A stretch of 64,000 bases of DNA from Patellifolia procumbens (GCA_947645195.1 CANSGD010000441.1:1688501-1752500), one strand, 5' to 3'. Numbered from the stretch's first letter, positions 10,966-22,469 are shown. The notes: generated from the sequence alone by a model not told the origin. Numbers and translations: made by a program.

Positions 10966-12645
10966 GAGAGGGTGGATCATGGTCGTGCGGGACCTTTATA
11001 AACCAGCGCTGTGCGAGAGGCAACTCGTATTTCTTTTCTTTCCCTTTTTCTTTTCTTTTTATTTTTCTTCCTTTTGTGAGCGAGAGTGAGGGTACTAACA
11101 TTGTTTTTCCTCTTAGCATAGTCCTTATCACCTTTTGGCATTGAGGACACTGCCAAGTTCAGCTTGGGGGAGGAGTTCTGTTTGTATTCCCTATCTCTTT
11201 TACTGCTTTCTAGAATAGTTTTACTGCTTTCGGAAAATACTGAAAAAAATGAAAAAAATATGGTTCCCATGGCTGGTTTAGTTGCCTCCCTGTGCCCCTT
11301 GCTGTGCTCTATTTGAAATTGATTTGACTTTGTTTTCTGGATAGCTGGGCATTTGTGATCTTGAGGCTATGATTTGATGTTTGATTGCTATGATTTCGAG
11401 CATTTCTGGATTATATTAGACCACTTTGTGCTGCATACCTGAATTGGTTAGACTGTGAGGCCTCTTTGTAGCCTATTGGATTCATATTATTATCCAGTCT
11501 ATTCTTGTGTGTTAGTTCCTCTTTAGTGGATTGATCTTGACTTTGATTTCGTACTTGTCTGATTTTAGATGACTTGTAGCATGTGCTGTGATAGAGGCGT
11601 TCTTTTGTCTTATTCTTGAGCTTCAGAGTGAGTTTTTGATATACTTTTATCCTCCTTAGCCCCGCTGAGCCTAATGACTTGTTTCGTGTTACTTAAACCC
11701 CTATTATGAGCCAAAAGCCTTCACTTGATATTATTCCAAGCCTAGCTTGGGGGAGATTTTGTATGGGTTGAGTTTGAGATTGGTTTGTTGGTTTAGTTTG
11801 GTTTTTGAGGAGTTTAAAAGTGTATTTGCTGTGGTTTGAGAGTGAGAAAGAGAAAAGAAAGAAAGCAAGTTTAGAGTTGCGTGAATGAAGTTCAGAAAAA
11901 TGAAAGAAAAATGAAATGAAAATTCAAAAGAATTCTAGTTCTTTCATTCACGTACGTTCATAAAAGAATATTCGCTCCATTGCTAGAAAATTGGGTTTGT
12001 TATGCGCTTTTCATTGATTTATGAGAGTTGGGTTACTTTACATGGTTTTATGGTGATTGTTGGGAGTTGTGTAGGCCATCTTAGGCCTTGTTCGAATGAT
12101 TTATGCTCCCCCTTCTTGGTTTTTCCACCACATTACCCAAAAGTATCCCCTACCTCTCACCTAAGCCCCATTACAACCCTATAAAGTCCTCTTGAGCTCG
12201 TGTCTGCAATGTTCATTTGATTGATTTCGAGTTAGTTTGTCAAAGTTAAAGAGTATTTCTGCTAATTGAGTCGACTTGACTAGGATGAGCGTCATTGAAC
12301 CTTCTTAAACACATGAGAGTGTGAGTGGGAAGGGTACTTATGGTCGGGTTGGTGAGTGTTCGGGCACATTCTTTGCCTGCCACAAAATTGAGAGGAGTGA
12401 CACCCTTGTGAGTGCCTTTTCAGGACTTGTATGCTTTGTGGATGCTTGAATTTGATAAATTGCTTGAATGATTGGTGGTTGGATGGATTTGATTAGCCAA
12501 ACTTGAATTATGCCTGCTTGAACGATTCTTAGTCTTGAAAATGTTTTGAGCTTTGAATTACTTTTTATCTATGGGGTGAGGCAATCTATTCCATGTTCAT
12601 GTTCGGTTTGCTTGAGGACAAGCAAAGGTTTAGCTTGGGGGAGTT
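10966..12645 (+). other. 3' non-coding region of unit 1 with three polypurine-tract-like motifs
   Basis: About 1.7 kb without reverse transcriptase, integrase or other recognisable coding sequence, where pol would lie in an autonomous element. The motif AGCTTGGGGGAG occurs three times, at 11161-11172, 11744-11755 and 12632-12643. Only the last abuts the LTR and serves as the conventional polypurine tract. Confidence 0.75.
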
Positions 12646-14280
12646 TGATATCACGTATTTATATAGTCTTTTCTCCCTTATTTACAAGCTAATTTGTGCG
12701 TCATTGGAGCTCTTGGGAGCTATTTTATGCTAACTATCGTATATAGTTGTGGTTTTGTGTTTTAGTGTTGAATTGCAGGTTTTAGGGAGTTTTCTCCCTA
12801 TTCCCGAATCATTTGGAAGCAACCACGGCTTTACGAGATGTTACAAGGCACGTAGGATGGCTCGCGAGCTTTATGGATAGTTTAGGAGGTCCCAAGACCC
12901 CTAAACATGAAGATTAGAGAGCCAAGGAGTCAAAGGAGGTTTCCGTGCACTGATCGGGCAGAAATGGCCCGATCGGGCGAAATATTTATGATCGGGTATG
13001 AAAGTTGCGGACCCGATCGGACAAGCATTGCCCGAAGTGATCGGGCGAACATCATGTACCCAGACCCGATCGGGTGTTCATCGCCCGACCCGATCGGGTG
13101 GGCTGCTCGTAGGTCTTGTTAGAGAGCTGCTGAAGAGACGCTTTCACTAGGCCATTTTGTTGCCTGGCCCGATCGGGTGGCTGACCAAGGCCCGATCGGG
13201 TGGGCGTCAAGTCCATCTAATGCTGCTGCGCTGCTGCTACATCACAGCCGAAGACGAGAAAATGCGAAGTTGTATTTGACCCGATCGGGTACTGTGCTCG
13301 GGCCCGATCGGGTCTGGCGCTTAATGACGCGGATTTCGAGTTTTGTTTCCGATTTCTAATTAGACTTGAGGGGTATTATAAATACCTTTTTCCTCATTTT
13401 TTAGATCTATCTTTCATTCATCTTTGATTCATCTTTCATTAGGTTTTAGACTAGTTTTATTCTTCATTGCTTTTAGTTTAATTCAAACACTTTAGATTAA
13501 TTTAGAGGTGATCAAACCTATTTCGATTTCAATAAAAGTTCCTGCTTTCTGTCAATTGGTACTCTTCTCTACTCTTTATCTCTTTAATTACTTTGATTGC
13601 TTAGTTTAATTATTTAATTGTTCATGATGCAATTCTTAGGGTTTCATATTAGTTTTGTTGTTGCCGATTCGATTATGAGTGAGTAGTTCTCTTTCTAGGG
13701 TGTTAGATAGGAAAGCCATGTTTATACCATGATTGTGATTTAGATTTCTATCAATTTCTAGGGCTTGAATAGGGTGATTGTGATGTGGTTTGTTCTTATT
13801 GAGTAATTAATGTCAGTGTACAATTTCATTGATTGCTTGTGGTTAATAGTTGTTTGCACAGATCCGTCTTACGACTAGAGGCCTAGGACACATCAGTAGT
13901 TCTGATTACGTTAGTGAACATGCGGCGTATGTTGAACTATGAGCGTTGAGTCTTAACCACAGCTCAACATAGGCTCTAATCCCCCGACTCTTGACTTAGG
14001 TTTTGATAGTAGTTGACCCTATTTGATTGGTATAAGCATGGTGGACCGACCTAATACCCTAGACTTTTATTCCATAGTTTAATCCTCGATTTATTCAGTC
14101 TTCCGTAGTCTATTCCTTAGTTTAATTAATTCCTTCCTGATTTCATCTGGAGTAGCTGAATTGGTTGAATATTGATTTAGAAACTCTGTCTCCCTGTGGA
14201 TTCGACCCTGCTTCCACTGACTACCTAGTTAGAGGTCCGTAGGTTTATTTTTGATTAGGTGACACGACTAAAACCTATCA
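12646..14280 (+). repeat. LTR 2 (shared middle LTR)
   Basis: 1635 bp. Preceded by the polypurine tract of unit 1 and followed by the primer site of unit 2, so it is 3' LTR of one unit and 5' LTR of the next. It shares with LTR 3 most of the positions at which LTR 1 differs. Confidence 0.9.
12952..13315. repeat. CCCGATCGGG palindrome cluster, LTR 2
   Basis: Seven perfect palindromes; the second copy has decayed to CCCGATCGGA. Same spacing and same position relative to the TATA box as in LTR 1. Confidence 0.9.
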
Positions 14281-14285
14281 AATTT

Positions 14286-14302
14286 TGGCGCCGTTGCCGG
14301 GG
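14286..14302 (+). promoter_or_regulatory. Primer binding site, unit 2 (tRNA-Asp)
   Basis: Same TGGCGCCGTTGCCGGGG sequence and spacing from the LTR as in unit 1. Confidence 0.9.
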
Positions 14303-14417
14303 AGACGGCTAGTTCTCTAAGTTTTTATTTAATTATTTGGTCTACTTCTCTGTACCTCATTGGAACTTCATTGTTTCAATCGAGGTACGTTTTACTGCTG
14401 CTTTTTGTTTCTTTTGT

Positions 14418-14972
14418 ATGCCCAGGTCCCAAAGAAACGGTTCCCCAATTCCAGCGGACCCCGATCTTACTAGGACAATCAGGCGGATCCGAAAGATAAA
14501 GCAGAAAGAAAAGCAGTCTGTTCAGCTGAACACCTCTGGAACAAACACCTTGAATTCAGTTATGTCAAAATCACTGAAGTCATATGGGGTGCCCAACCCG
14601 GATGGTCTCTCCACTGGACCTACTATGCCCACCATTGCCGCAGCAAATTTCGAAATCAAGCCTGGACTCATCAGCATGGTCCAGCAAAATCAGTTTGGTG
14701 GGCATCCTACTGAAGATCCGGCAAATCATCTGCAACGGTTTCAACAACTTTGTCGAACGGTTAAACATGCCGGCGTCACTCCAGATCAACTCAAAGTCAT
14801 GTTGTTCGAGTTTTCACTGAGAGATAGAGCCCAAAAATGGTTGAACGATGTGAAAGAAACCGAGTGGAGTGAGATTTCTGCTGCATTTCTGAGAGAGTAT
14901 TACCCACCTACTAAAACAACAGAAATCAGAAATAAACTAGCCCGTTTTTCCAAGATCCTTATGAAACATTAA
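14418..14972 (+). pseudogene. gag N-terminal part, unit 2
   Basis: Begins at ATG 14418 and stops at 14972 after the gag domain, because of the same missing T in the T-run at 14944-14948 that breaks unit 1. Unit 2 additionally has two extra bases in the following AG run at about 15001-15010. The protein is otherwise almost identical to unit 1 (for example Ala for Gly in the FSLRDRAQKW motif). Because both copies carry the lesion at the same base, it predates the doubling, unless it is a frameshifting signal. Confidence 0.8.
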
Positions 14973-15027
14973 GGGAAGCGTGGGCTAGGTTTAGAGATTT
15001 ACAGAGAGAGAGTGTCCACACCATAAT

Positions 15028-16887
15028 ATGGACAAATGGTTCTTGACGCAGACATTCTACAATGGTCTACAGCCTCAGACGAAGTGTATTGTTGATTCGT
15101 CTGCAGGAGGAGTGTTTTTAGACAAGGCAGTTGATGAGGGTTATGAATTCATATCAAATCTTGCAGCCAATGACCATACATCATCTAGGAGTTTGACTAA
15201 GAAGGTACTTGAAGTTGACGCTATTTCATTGCTTACATCTCAGATGGCGCAACTAACTCAGCAGCTAATGAAGTCTTCTAGTCCGACACCTCCACCCATG
15301 AGTAACAATGCTATGTCTGCAGTAGCACCCATTACCTCATCTTACTGCGAGGTATGTGGTGTTCAGGGTCACTTTGGGCATGACTGTCAGTTCAGTCAAT
15401 TTCAGATGGAGCAGGCCAATGCTTTCCAACAAAGACCACAAACCTTCCCCCCTTCACATAATTACCAAAACCCACAAAACCATCAACCTCCACCTCCACA
15501 AAACTATCCTAAACCTTCATACCATCAAACCCCACAAAATTTCAATAGACCACCACCACAAAACTTCCAGCACCATAACAACTTCCAAACTCCACAAAAC
15601 TTTCCCACCCTACCTCCACAAAACAACAACCCACAAGAGCCCCCCATATCTGAAGTGATGAAACTGATGTTAAGCATGCAAAAGGCAAATGAGGAGGCAC
15701 AAAGAGCCCAAGAGCGACAGATGCTAGCCATGCAAAGATCTAATGAGGAGGCACAAAGAGCCCAAGAGAAAAGCATCAAACTTCTCGAGGCTCAAGTTGC
15801 ACAATTAGCAAGCTCTAATGCTCAGAGGCAGCAGGGACAATTGCCAGGGCAACCAGTTCAGAGAGAACATGTGAATGCCATCACTCTTCGTAGTGGCATT
15901 GCATATGATGCCCCTCCAGTGCCCATTGATGAGGTTACCCCGACTGCAGGGAAGAAGAGGGTGGTAGAGGAAGGAAAAAGAAAGAATTCGACGTCTGAAG
16001 TCGATTTGTCTGCAGAAGCTGAACAGACAGGGAAGAAAAAAGAGAAGGTTTCTGAAACGCCTTTTACACCAAGGCTACCTTTTCCTCACAGGATGCAACA
16101 GTCCAAGGTCGATCAGCAGTTTGGTAAGTTCTTGTCTATGGTCAAGAACCTTGAGGTAACGATTCCATTCACAGACTTAATTACCCAAGTGCCTGTTTAT
16201 GCCAAATTTCTGAAAGACATGATTACCAAGAAAAGAGACTTTGGTGGGGTAGAACGTGTCGCTCTTACTGAAGAGTGTAGTGCTTTTATTCAAAATAAAA
16301 CCCCACCAAAGTTAAAAGATCCTGGTAGTTTTTCTATACCCTGCCATCTTGGACCTATTTGTATTGATAAGGCTTTGTGTGATTTAGGTGCTTCTGTTTC
16401 TGTTATGCCATTGTCTGTTTATAAGAAACTGAACATGGGAGCCCTTAAATGCACACAAATCACTTTACAGATGGCGGATCGTTCTATAAAATACCCTCTA
16501 GGTGTTTTAGAGGATGTTCCTGTTAGGGTCGGGAAATTCTATATCCCTGTTGATTTTGTGGTATTAGATATGGATGTGGATGTCCAGATTCCTATTATCT
16601 TGGGTAGGCCGTTTTTGTGTACTGCTGGTGCTGTCATTGATGTCAAGTCTGGGTCTTTAACTCTGAGTGTTGGTGATGATAAAGTGATTTTTAAACTAAC
16701 CAATGCTGTTAAGGCACCTATGCTTGAACAATCTTTTTGCAGGGATAAAGTTTTAGATGAAGTAGAGGTGGAGAAGGCTCCAATTCCACCTAAGGTTGCC
16801 TCACCGTCTGGAGGCATTGTCAAGAACATTTGGAGGAGAAAGATTTTTGATGAGGGTGGCACTCACTGCCATGCCCCTCCTATTTGA
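15028..16887 (+). CDS. gag C-terminal part and aspartic protease, unit 2
   Basis: A single open frame of 619 codons, the longest in the window; 15028 is the first ATG of the frame, which is open slightly further upstream. In order: end of the gag domain; CCHC zinc knuckle at residues 107-120; a Pro/Gln/Asn/His-rich tract with repeated PQN(F/Y) at about 135-205; a two-copy helical repeat (NEEAQRAQE) at about 215-255; a Lys/Glu-rich linker; then the retropepsin domain with DLGAS at 452-456 and ILGRPFL near 524-530. DLG in place of DTG is common in Athila/Tat proteases. No reverse transcriptase follows. The N-terminal gag piece is separated by a frameshift (14418-14972), so the complete polyprotein would require frameshifting or is no longer made. 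Confidence 0.85.
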   Translation: MDKWFLTQTFYNGLQPQTKCIVDSSAGGVFLDKAVDEGYEFISNLAANDHTSSRSLTKKVLEVDAISLLTSQMAQLTQQLMKSSSPTPPPMSNNAMSAVAPITSSYCEVCGVQGHFGHDCQFSQFQMEQANAFQQRPQTFPPSHNYQNPQNHQPPPPQNYPKPSYHQTPQNFNRPPPQNFQHHNNFQTPQNFPTLPPQNNNPQEPPISEVMKLMLSMQKANEEAQRAQERQMLAMQRSNEEAQRAQEKSIKLLEAQVAQLASSNAQRQQGQLPGQPVQREHVNAITLRSGIAYDAPPVPIDEVTPTAGKKRVVEEGKRKNSTSEVDLSAEAEQTGKKKEKVSETPFTPRLPFPHRMQQSKVDQQFGKFLSMVKNLEVTIPFTDLITQVPVYAKFLKDMITKKRDFGGVERVALTEECSAFIQNKTPPKLKDPGSFSIPCHLGPICIDKALCDLGASVSVMPLSVYKKLNMGALKCTQITLQMADRSIKYPLGVLEDVPVRVGKFYIPVDFVVLDMDVDVQIPIILGRPFLCTAGAVIDVKSGSLTLSVGDDKVIFKLTNAVKAPMLEQSFCRDKVLDEVEVEKAPIPPKVASPSGGIVKNIWRRKIFDEGGTHCHAPPI

Positions 16888-18566
16888 GAGAGGGTGGATC
16901 ATGGTCGTGCGGGACCTTTATAAACCAGCGCTGTGCGAGAGGCAACTCGTATTTCTTTTCTTTCCCTTTTTCTTTTCTTTTTATTTTTCTTCCTTTTGTG
17001 AGCGAGAGTGAGGGTACTAACATTGTTTTTCCTCTTAGCATAGTCCTTATCACCTTTTGGCATTGAGGACACTGCCAAGTTCAGCTTGGGGGAGGAGTTC
17101 TGTTTGTATTCCCTATCTCTTTTACTGCTTTCTAGAATAGTTTTACTGCTTTCGGAAAATACTGAAAAAATGAAAAAAATATGGTTCCCATGGCTGGTTT
17201 AGTTGCCTCCCTGTGCCCCTTGCTGTGCTCTATTTGAAATTGATTTGTCTTTGTTTTCTGGATAGCTGGGCATTTGTGATCTTGAGGCTATGATTTGATG
17301 TTTGATTGCTATGATTTCGAGCATTTCTGGATTATATTAGACCACTTTGTGCTGCATACCTGAATTGGTTAGACTGTGAGGCCTCTTTGTAGCCTATTGG
17401 ATTCATATTATTATCCAGTCTATTCTTGTGTGTTAGTTCCTCTTTAGTGGATTGATCTTGACTTTGATTTCGTACTTGTCTGATTTTAGATGACTTGTAG
17501 CATGTGCTGTGATAGAGGCGTTCTTTTGTCTTATTCTTGAGCTTCAGAGTGAGTTTTTGATATACTTTTATCCTCCTTAGCCCCGCTGAGCCTAATGACT
17601 TGTTTCGTGTTACTTAAACCCCTATTATGAGCCAAAAGCCTTCACTTGATATTATTCCAAGCCTAGCTTGGGGGAGCTTTTGTATGGGTTGAGTTTGAGA
17701 TTGGTTTGTTGGTTTAGTTTGGTTTTTGAGGAGTTTAAAAGTGTATTTGCTGTGGTTTGAGAGTGAGAAAGAGAAAAGAAAGAAAGCAAGTTTAGAGTTG
17801 CGTGAATGAAGTTCAGAAAAATGAAAGAAAAATGAAATGAAAATTCAAAAGAATTCTAGTTCTTTCATTCACGTACGTTCATAAAAGAATATTCGCTCCA
17901 TTGCTAGAAAATTGGGTTTGTTATGCGCTTTTCATTGATTTATGAGAGTTGGGTTACTTTACATGGTTTTATGGTGATTGTTGGGAGTTGTGTAGGCCAT
18001 CTTAGGCCTTGTTCGAATGATTTATGCTCCCCCTTCTTGGTTTTTCCACCACATTACCCAAAAGTATCCCCTACCTCTCACCTAAGCCCCATTACAACCC
18101 TATAAAGTCCTCTTGAGCTCGTGTCTGCAATGTTCATTTGATTGATTTCGAGTTAGTTTGTCAAAGTTAAAGAGTATTTCTGCTAATTGAGTCGACTTGA
18201 CTAGGATGAGCGTCATTGAACCTTCTTAAACACATGAGAGTGTGAGTGGGAAGGGTACTTATGGTCGGGTTGGTGAGTGTTCGGGCACATTCTTTGCCTG
18301 CCACAAAATTGAGAGGAGTGACACCCTTGTGAGTGCCTTTTCAGGACTTGTATGCTTTGTGGATGCTTGAATTTGATAAATTGCTTGAATGATTGGTGGT
18401 TGGATGGATTTGATTAGCCAAACTTGAATTATGCCTGCTTGAACGATTCTTAGTCTTGAAAATGTTTTGAGCTTTGAATTACTTTTTATCTATGGGGTGA
18501 GGCAATCTATTCCATGTTCATGTTCGGTTTGCTTGAGGACAAGCAAAGGTTTAGCTTGGGGGAGTT
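16888..18566 (+). other. 3' non-coding region of unit 2 with three polypurine-tract-like motifs
   Basis: Matches 10966-12645. AGCTTGGGGGAG occurs at 17083-17094, 17665-17676 and 18553-18564; the last precedes LTR 3. No pol genes are present. Confidence 0.75.
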
Positions 18567-20201
18567 TGATATCACGTATTTATATAGTCTTTTCTCCCTT
18601 ATTTACAAGCTAATTTGTGCGTCATTGGAGCTCTTGGGAGCTATTTTATGCTAACTATCGTATATAGTTGTGGTTTTGTGTTTTAGTGTTGAATTGCAGG
18701 TTTTAGGGAGTTTTCTCCCTATTCCCGAATCATTTGGAAGCAACCACGGCTTTACGAGATGTTACAAGGCACGTAGGATGGCTCGCGAGCTTTATGGATA
18801 GTTTAGGAGGTCCCAAGACCCCTAAACATGAAGATTAGAGAGCCAAGGAGTCAAAGGAGGTTTCCGTGCACTGATCGGGCAGAAATGGCCCGATCGGGCA
18901 AAATATTTATGATCGGGTATGAAAGTTGCGGACCCGATCGGGCAAGCATTGCCCGAAGTCATCGGGCGAACATCATGTACCCAGACCCGATCGGGTGTTC
19001 ATCGCCCGACCCGATCGGGTGGGCTGCTCGTAGGTCTTGTTAGAGAGCTGCTGAAGAGACGCTTTCACTAGGCCATTTTGTTGCCTGGCCCGATCGGGTG
19101 GCTGACCAAGGCCCGATCGGGTGGGCGTCAAGTCCATCTAATGCTGCTGCGCTGCTGCTACATCACAGCCGAAGACGAGAAAATGCGAAGTTGTATTTGA
19201 CCCGATCGGGTACTGTGCTCGGGCCCGATCGGGTCTGGCGCTTAATGACGCGGATTTCGAGTTTTGTTTCCGATTTCTAATTAGACTTGAGGGGTATTAT
19301 AAATACCTTTTTCCTCATTTTTTAGATCTATCTTTCATTCATCTTTGATTCATCTTTCATTAGGTTTTAGACTAGTTTTATTCTTCATTGCTTTTAGTTT
19401 AATTCAAACACTTTAGATTAATTTAGAGGTGATCAAACCTATTTCGATTTCAATAAAAGTTCCTGCTTTCCGTCAATTGGTACTCTTCTCTACTCTTTAT
19501 CTCTTTAATTACTTTGATTGCTTAGTTTAATTATTTAATTGTTCATGATGCAATTCTTAGGGTTTCATATTAGTTTTGTTGTTGCCGATTCGATTATGAG
19601 TGAGTAGTTCTCTTTCTAGGGTGTTAGATAGGAAAGCCATGTTTATACCATGATTGTGATTTAGATTTCTATCAATTTCTAGGGCTTGAATAGGGTGATT
19701 GTGATGTGGTTTGTTCTTATTGAGTAATTAATGTCAGTGTACAATTTCATTGATTGCTTGTGGTTAATAGTTGTTTGCACAGATCCGTCTTACGACTAGA
19801 GGCCTAGGACACATCAGTAGTTCTGATTACGTTAGTGAACATGCGGCGTATGTTGAACTATGAGCGTTGAGTCTTAACCACAGCTCAACATAGGCTCTAA
19901 TCCCCCGACTCTTGACTTAGGTTTTGATAGTAGTTGACCCTATTTGATTGGTATAAGCATGGTGGACCGACCTAATACCCTAGACTTTTATTCCATAGTT
20001 TAATCCTCGATTTATTCAGTCTTCCGTAGTCTATTCCTTAGTTTAATTAATTCCTTCCTGATTTTATCTGGAGTAGCTGAATTGGTTGAATATTGATTTA
20101 GAAACTCTGTCTCCCTGTGGATTCGACCCTGCTTCCACTGACTACCTAGTTAGAGGTCCGTAGGTTTATTTTTGATTAGGTGACACGACTAAAACCTATC
20201 A
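18567..20201 (+). repeat. LTR 3 of tandem Athila-like element
   Basis: 1635 bp, ending TATCA at 20201 and followed by the TAAAT duplication. It differs from LTR 2 at roughly five positions seen by eye (in the palindrome cluster, near 19471 and near 20063). Confidence 0.9.
18873..19236. repeat. CCCGATCGGG palindrome cluster, LTR 3
   Basis: Eight perfect palindromes. A degenerate copy has changed from GATCGGGC to CATCGGGC at about 18960. Confidence 0.9.
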
Positions 20202-20206
20202 TAAAT

Positions 20207-21360
20207 TCAATCTTCAATCACTGCAACTTCTCCTACAGTAGCTCCTACTACAATAAGTTCTTCAACACAAACACCATCTGACATGGTTGCCAGTGATCAG
20301 ACGACAACAGTGGCTTTGGCACCTCGTCCGTGTTACACACCAAGAGGTTCAAAAGATCGGATTCTATGTTGTCCCGAGGAGATATAACCTACCGTGGGTA
20401 TGCCCTATGATTCTTTAGCTGCTTGCATAGAGTTTTACAAAAATTATGGTCGCTTTTATGGTTTTGTCGCAAGATTGGGTACCCAAAAAAAAGATCAGAA
20501 TGGTGATGTTTATTTAAAATACATGTACTGTAGTAAACAATGGTACAAAGAAGATGGTGAGGGTAAAACCAAAAAAAATGAGGATAAAGTTAGCAAAAGC
20601 TTCAAAGGTAGGAAAAGTAGTTTAAACCATGTTGGTTGTTATGCTAGGATAGATTTTACACGATGAAGTGATGGGAAATTTATGGTATATCTTTTACATG
20701 AACCTCACAGTCATGTATTTTCGACGCAAAAAATCATGCATTTTTTAACAAATTCTAGAAACTTAACACTATCTCACAAGAATTTCATATTGAACAATTC
20801 TATGGAAAACATTGGAGCTAGTAGATTGTTCCGATTGATGAAAGAGCATGTAGGTGGATATGAGAATGTAGGTGGGATACTGGTGAATTTCAAAATCTTT
20901 TTATCGAGATGTCAAAGTTTACCTTCATGAGGTTGATGCAGATATGTTCATAAGAACTTTTAAAGAAAAGGTGAAGGATAGTAGTGGTGGATTTTATTTT
21001 GACTATTTCTTAGATGCAAAAATACATTTAACTAGGGGTGTTTTGGGCCGATGCTGTTAGTAGAATAAATTATTTTGTCTTTGGTGATATTGTTTCGTTT
21101 TGACACAACTATTGAAACCAACACATATTGTTTGGTTCTTGCCCCATTTACGGGTGTCGATCACCATGGGAAGTGTGTCACTTTTGGTATGGGATTACTT
21201 GCAAAGGAAGACATTGAATCTTTTATTTGGTTGTTTGAATGTTTTCTCAAAGCAACAGCTAATTATTTGCCAATTTGTCTGATCACTAACCAAGAACCCG
21301 CGATGCAAATAGCAATTAAAAAGGTTTTTGATCAGACAAAACACATGCTTTGTATGTGGT
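20207..21360 (+). pseudogene. MULE transposase, FAR1-type N-terminal and catalytic part
   Basis: After the acceptor TCCTACAG (20231-20238) a frame opens with a Ser/Thr-rich segment, then a FAR1/FHY3-type DNA-binding domain (ACIEFYKNYGRFYGF; CYARIDF; HEPHSHVF), then the start of the MULE transposase domain (VFGDIVSFDTTIETN; LAPFTGVDHHGK; the CMW of a typical CxWH motif). Lesions: in-frame stops at 20385-20387 and 20664-20666, a frameshift near 20895, and an extra T near 21102 just at the first catalytic Asp. The segment expected to read TDQD reads TNQE, so the second catalytic acid is lost. The gene stops at 21360, where an inverted solo LTR interrupts it, and resumes at 24620. An active protein would bind element ends and cut DNA; this copy is dead. 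Confidence 0.85.
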
Positions 21361-22469
21361 TGACAGGCTAAAGTTGTATCACCTAATCAAAAGTAATTCT
21401 AAAGTCCTCTAACAAACAGTAGTCAGGGAAGTAGGGTCGAACCCATAGGGAGACAGGTTCTCAGAGTTAATATTCAGTTAAAAAGCTACCTCAGACAAGA
21501 TCAGGGAAGAATTAACTGAACCACTAATTAAACTAAAGAAAACAATATAAATAATGAGATTAAACTATGGATTAAAGGTCTAGGGCATTAAGTCGGTCTA
21601 CCGTACTTATACCAATCAAAGGATTCAAACAACTATCAATATCTAGGTTAAGAGTCGAGAGATTAGAGCACGTGTTAAGCTATGATTAAGTCTTAACGAT
21701 CATAATTTAACATATGTCATGCACTCACTAACATAATAAGAATTACTGGCGTGTACTAGGCCTCTAAAAGTAAGACGGATCTTTGCAAATAATTATTAAC
21801 CACATGCAATTAATGGAACTGCGCAATAACATTAACCACTCATCAAGAACAAGTCACACCATAATCACTCTAATCAAAATCTAGAAACTAATAGCAATTC
21901 AAAAGTAACTCATGTGTTGTATTCACTGTTTTAATGATGACAAATAATGTTTTTGGACTTTATAGTAAAATGAGTATATAAATCGGTTTTATCATTTCAA
22001 GTGTTGGATTAATAATTAGTTTAAGTTTAACTTGTGGAGAAATGGTTAAGAGTTTAACCTAATCAAGTTATTTAAATTAATTATTATATTCACTAAAATA
22101 AATAATGTATTGCACTTAGGTTTATTTCGTAGACTTAGATTTTATTTAGGATTTAATTTTATATTTATCCGTTCTTTATTTATTTTATGACTTATGGAAA
22201 TAATTAATTTAATTATGACTTGTGGAGAAAAGGTTATGAGTTTAACCTAGTCAATTTATTTTAAATTAATTATTAAGCACTCAAATAGATATAATATTAT
22301 TTGCTTTGAATTAACCTAATTACATGGAATATTATTTTAAATAAAATAAAATTCCATGATATTAGATGGAGTATATCTTGATGTGTTTATACAGATTTGA
22401 ACGAGTCAAATCTAGTGTAACAAACACTATGTCCATGCGCTTGAAGAAGAAAACTGCCCAGCCAGCCTG

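Larger units (their letters stand above)
6727..20201 (+). mobile_element. Tandem Athila-like Ty3/gypsy element: LTR-body-LTR-body-LTR
   Basis: A single insertion bounded by perfect TAAAT duplications (6722-6726 and 20202-20206). It contains three LTRs of about 1635 bp (6727-8360, 12646-14280, 18567-20201) and two bodies of about 4285 bp, a unit of about 5.92 kb. Each LTR begins TGATA and ends TATCA. Each body begins with a primer site matching plant tRNA-Asp(GUC) and ends with a polypurine tract. Only gag and protease are encoded; no reverse transcriptase, RNase H or integrase motif is present in either body, so this is a non-autonomous gag-bearing (TR-GAG-like) element that must use enzymes from elsewhere. 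The shared middle LTR indicates unequal LTR recombination or a tandem cDNA. The LTRs differ from each other at only about 5-12 positions by eye. Confidence 0.9.
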
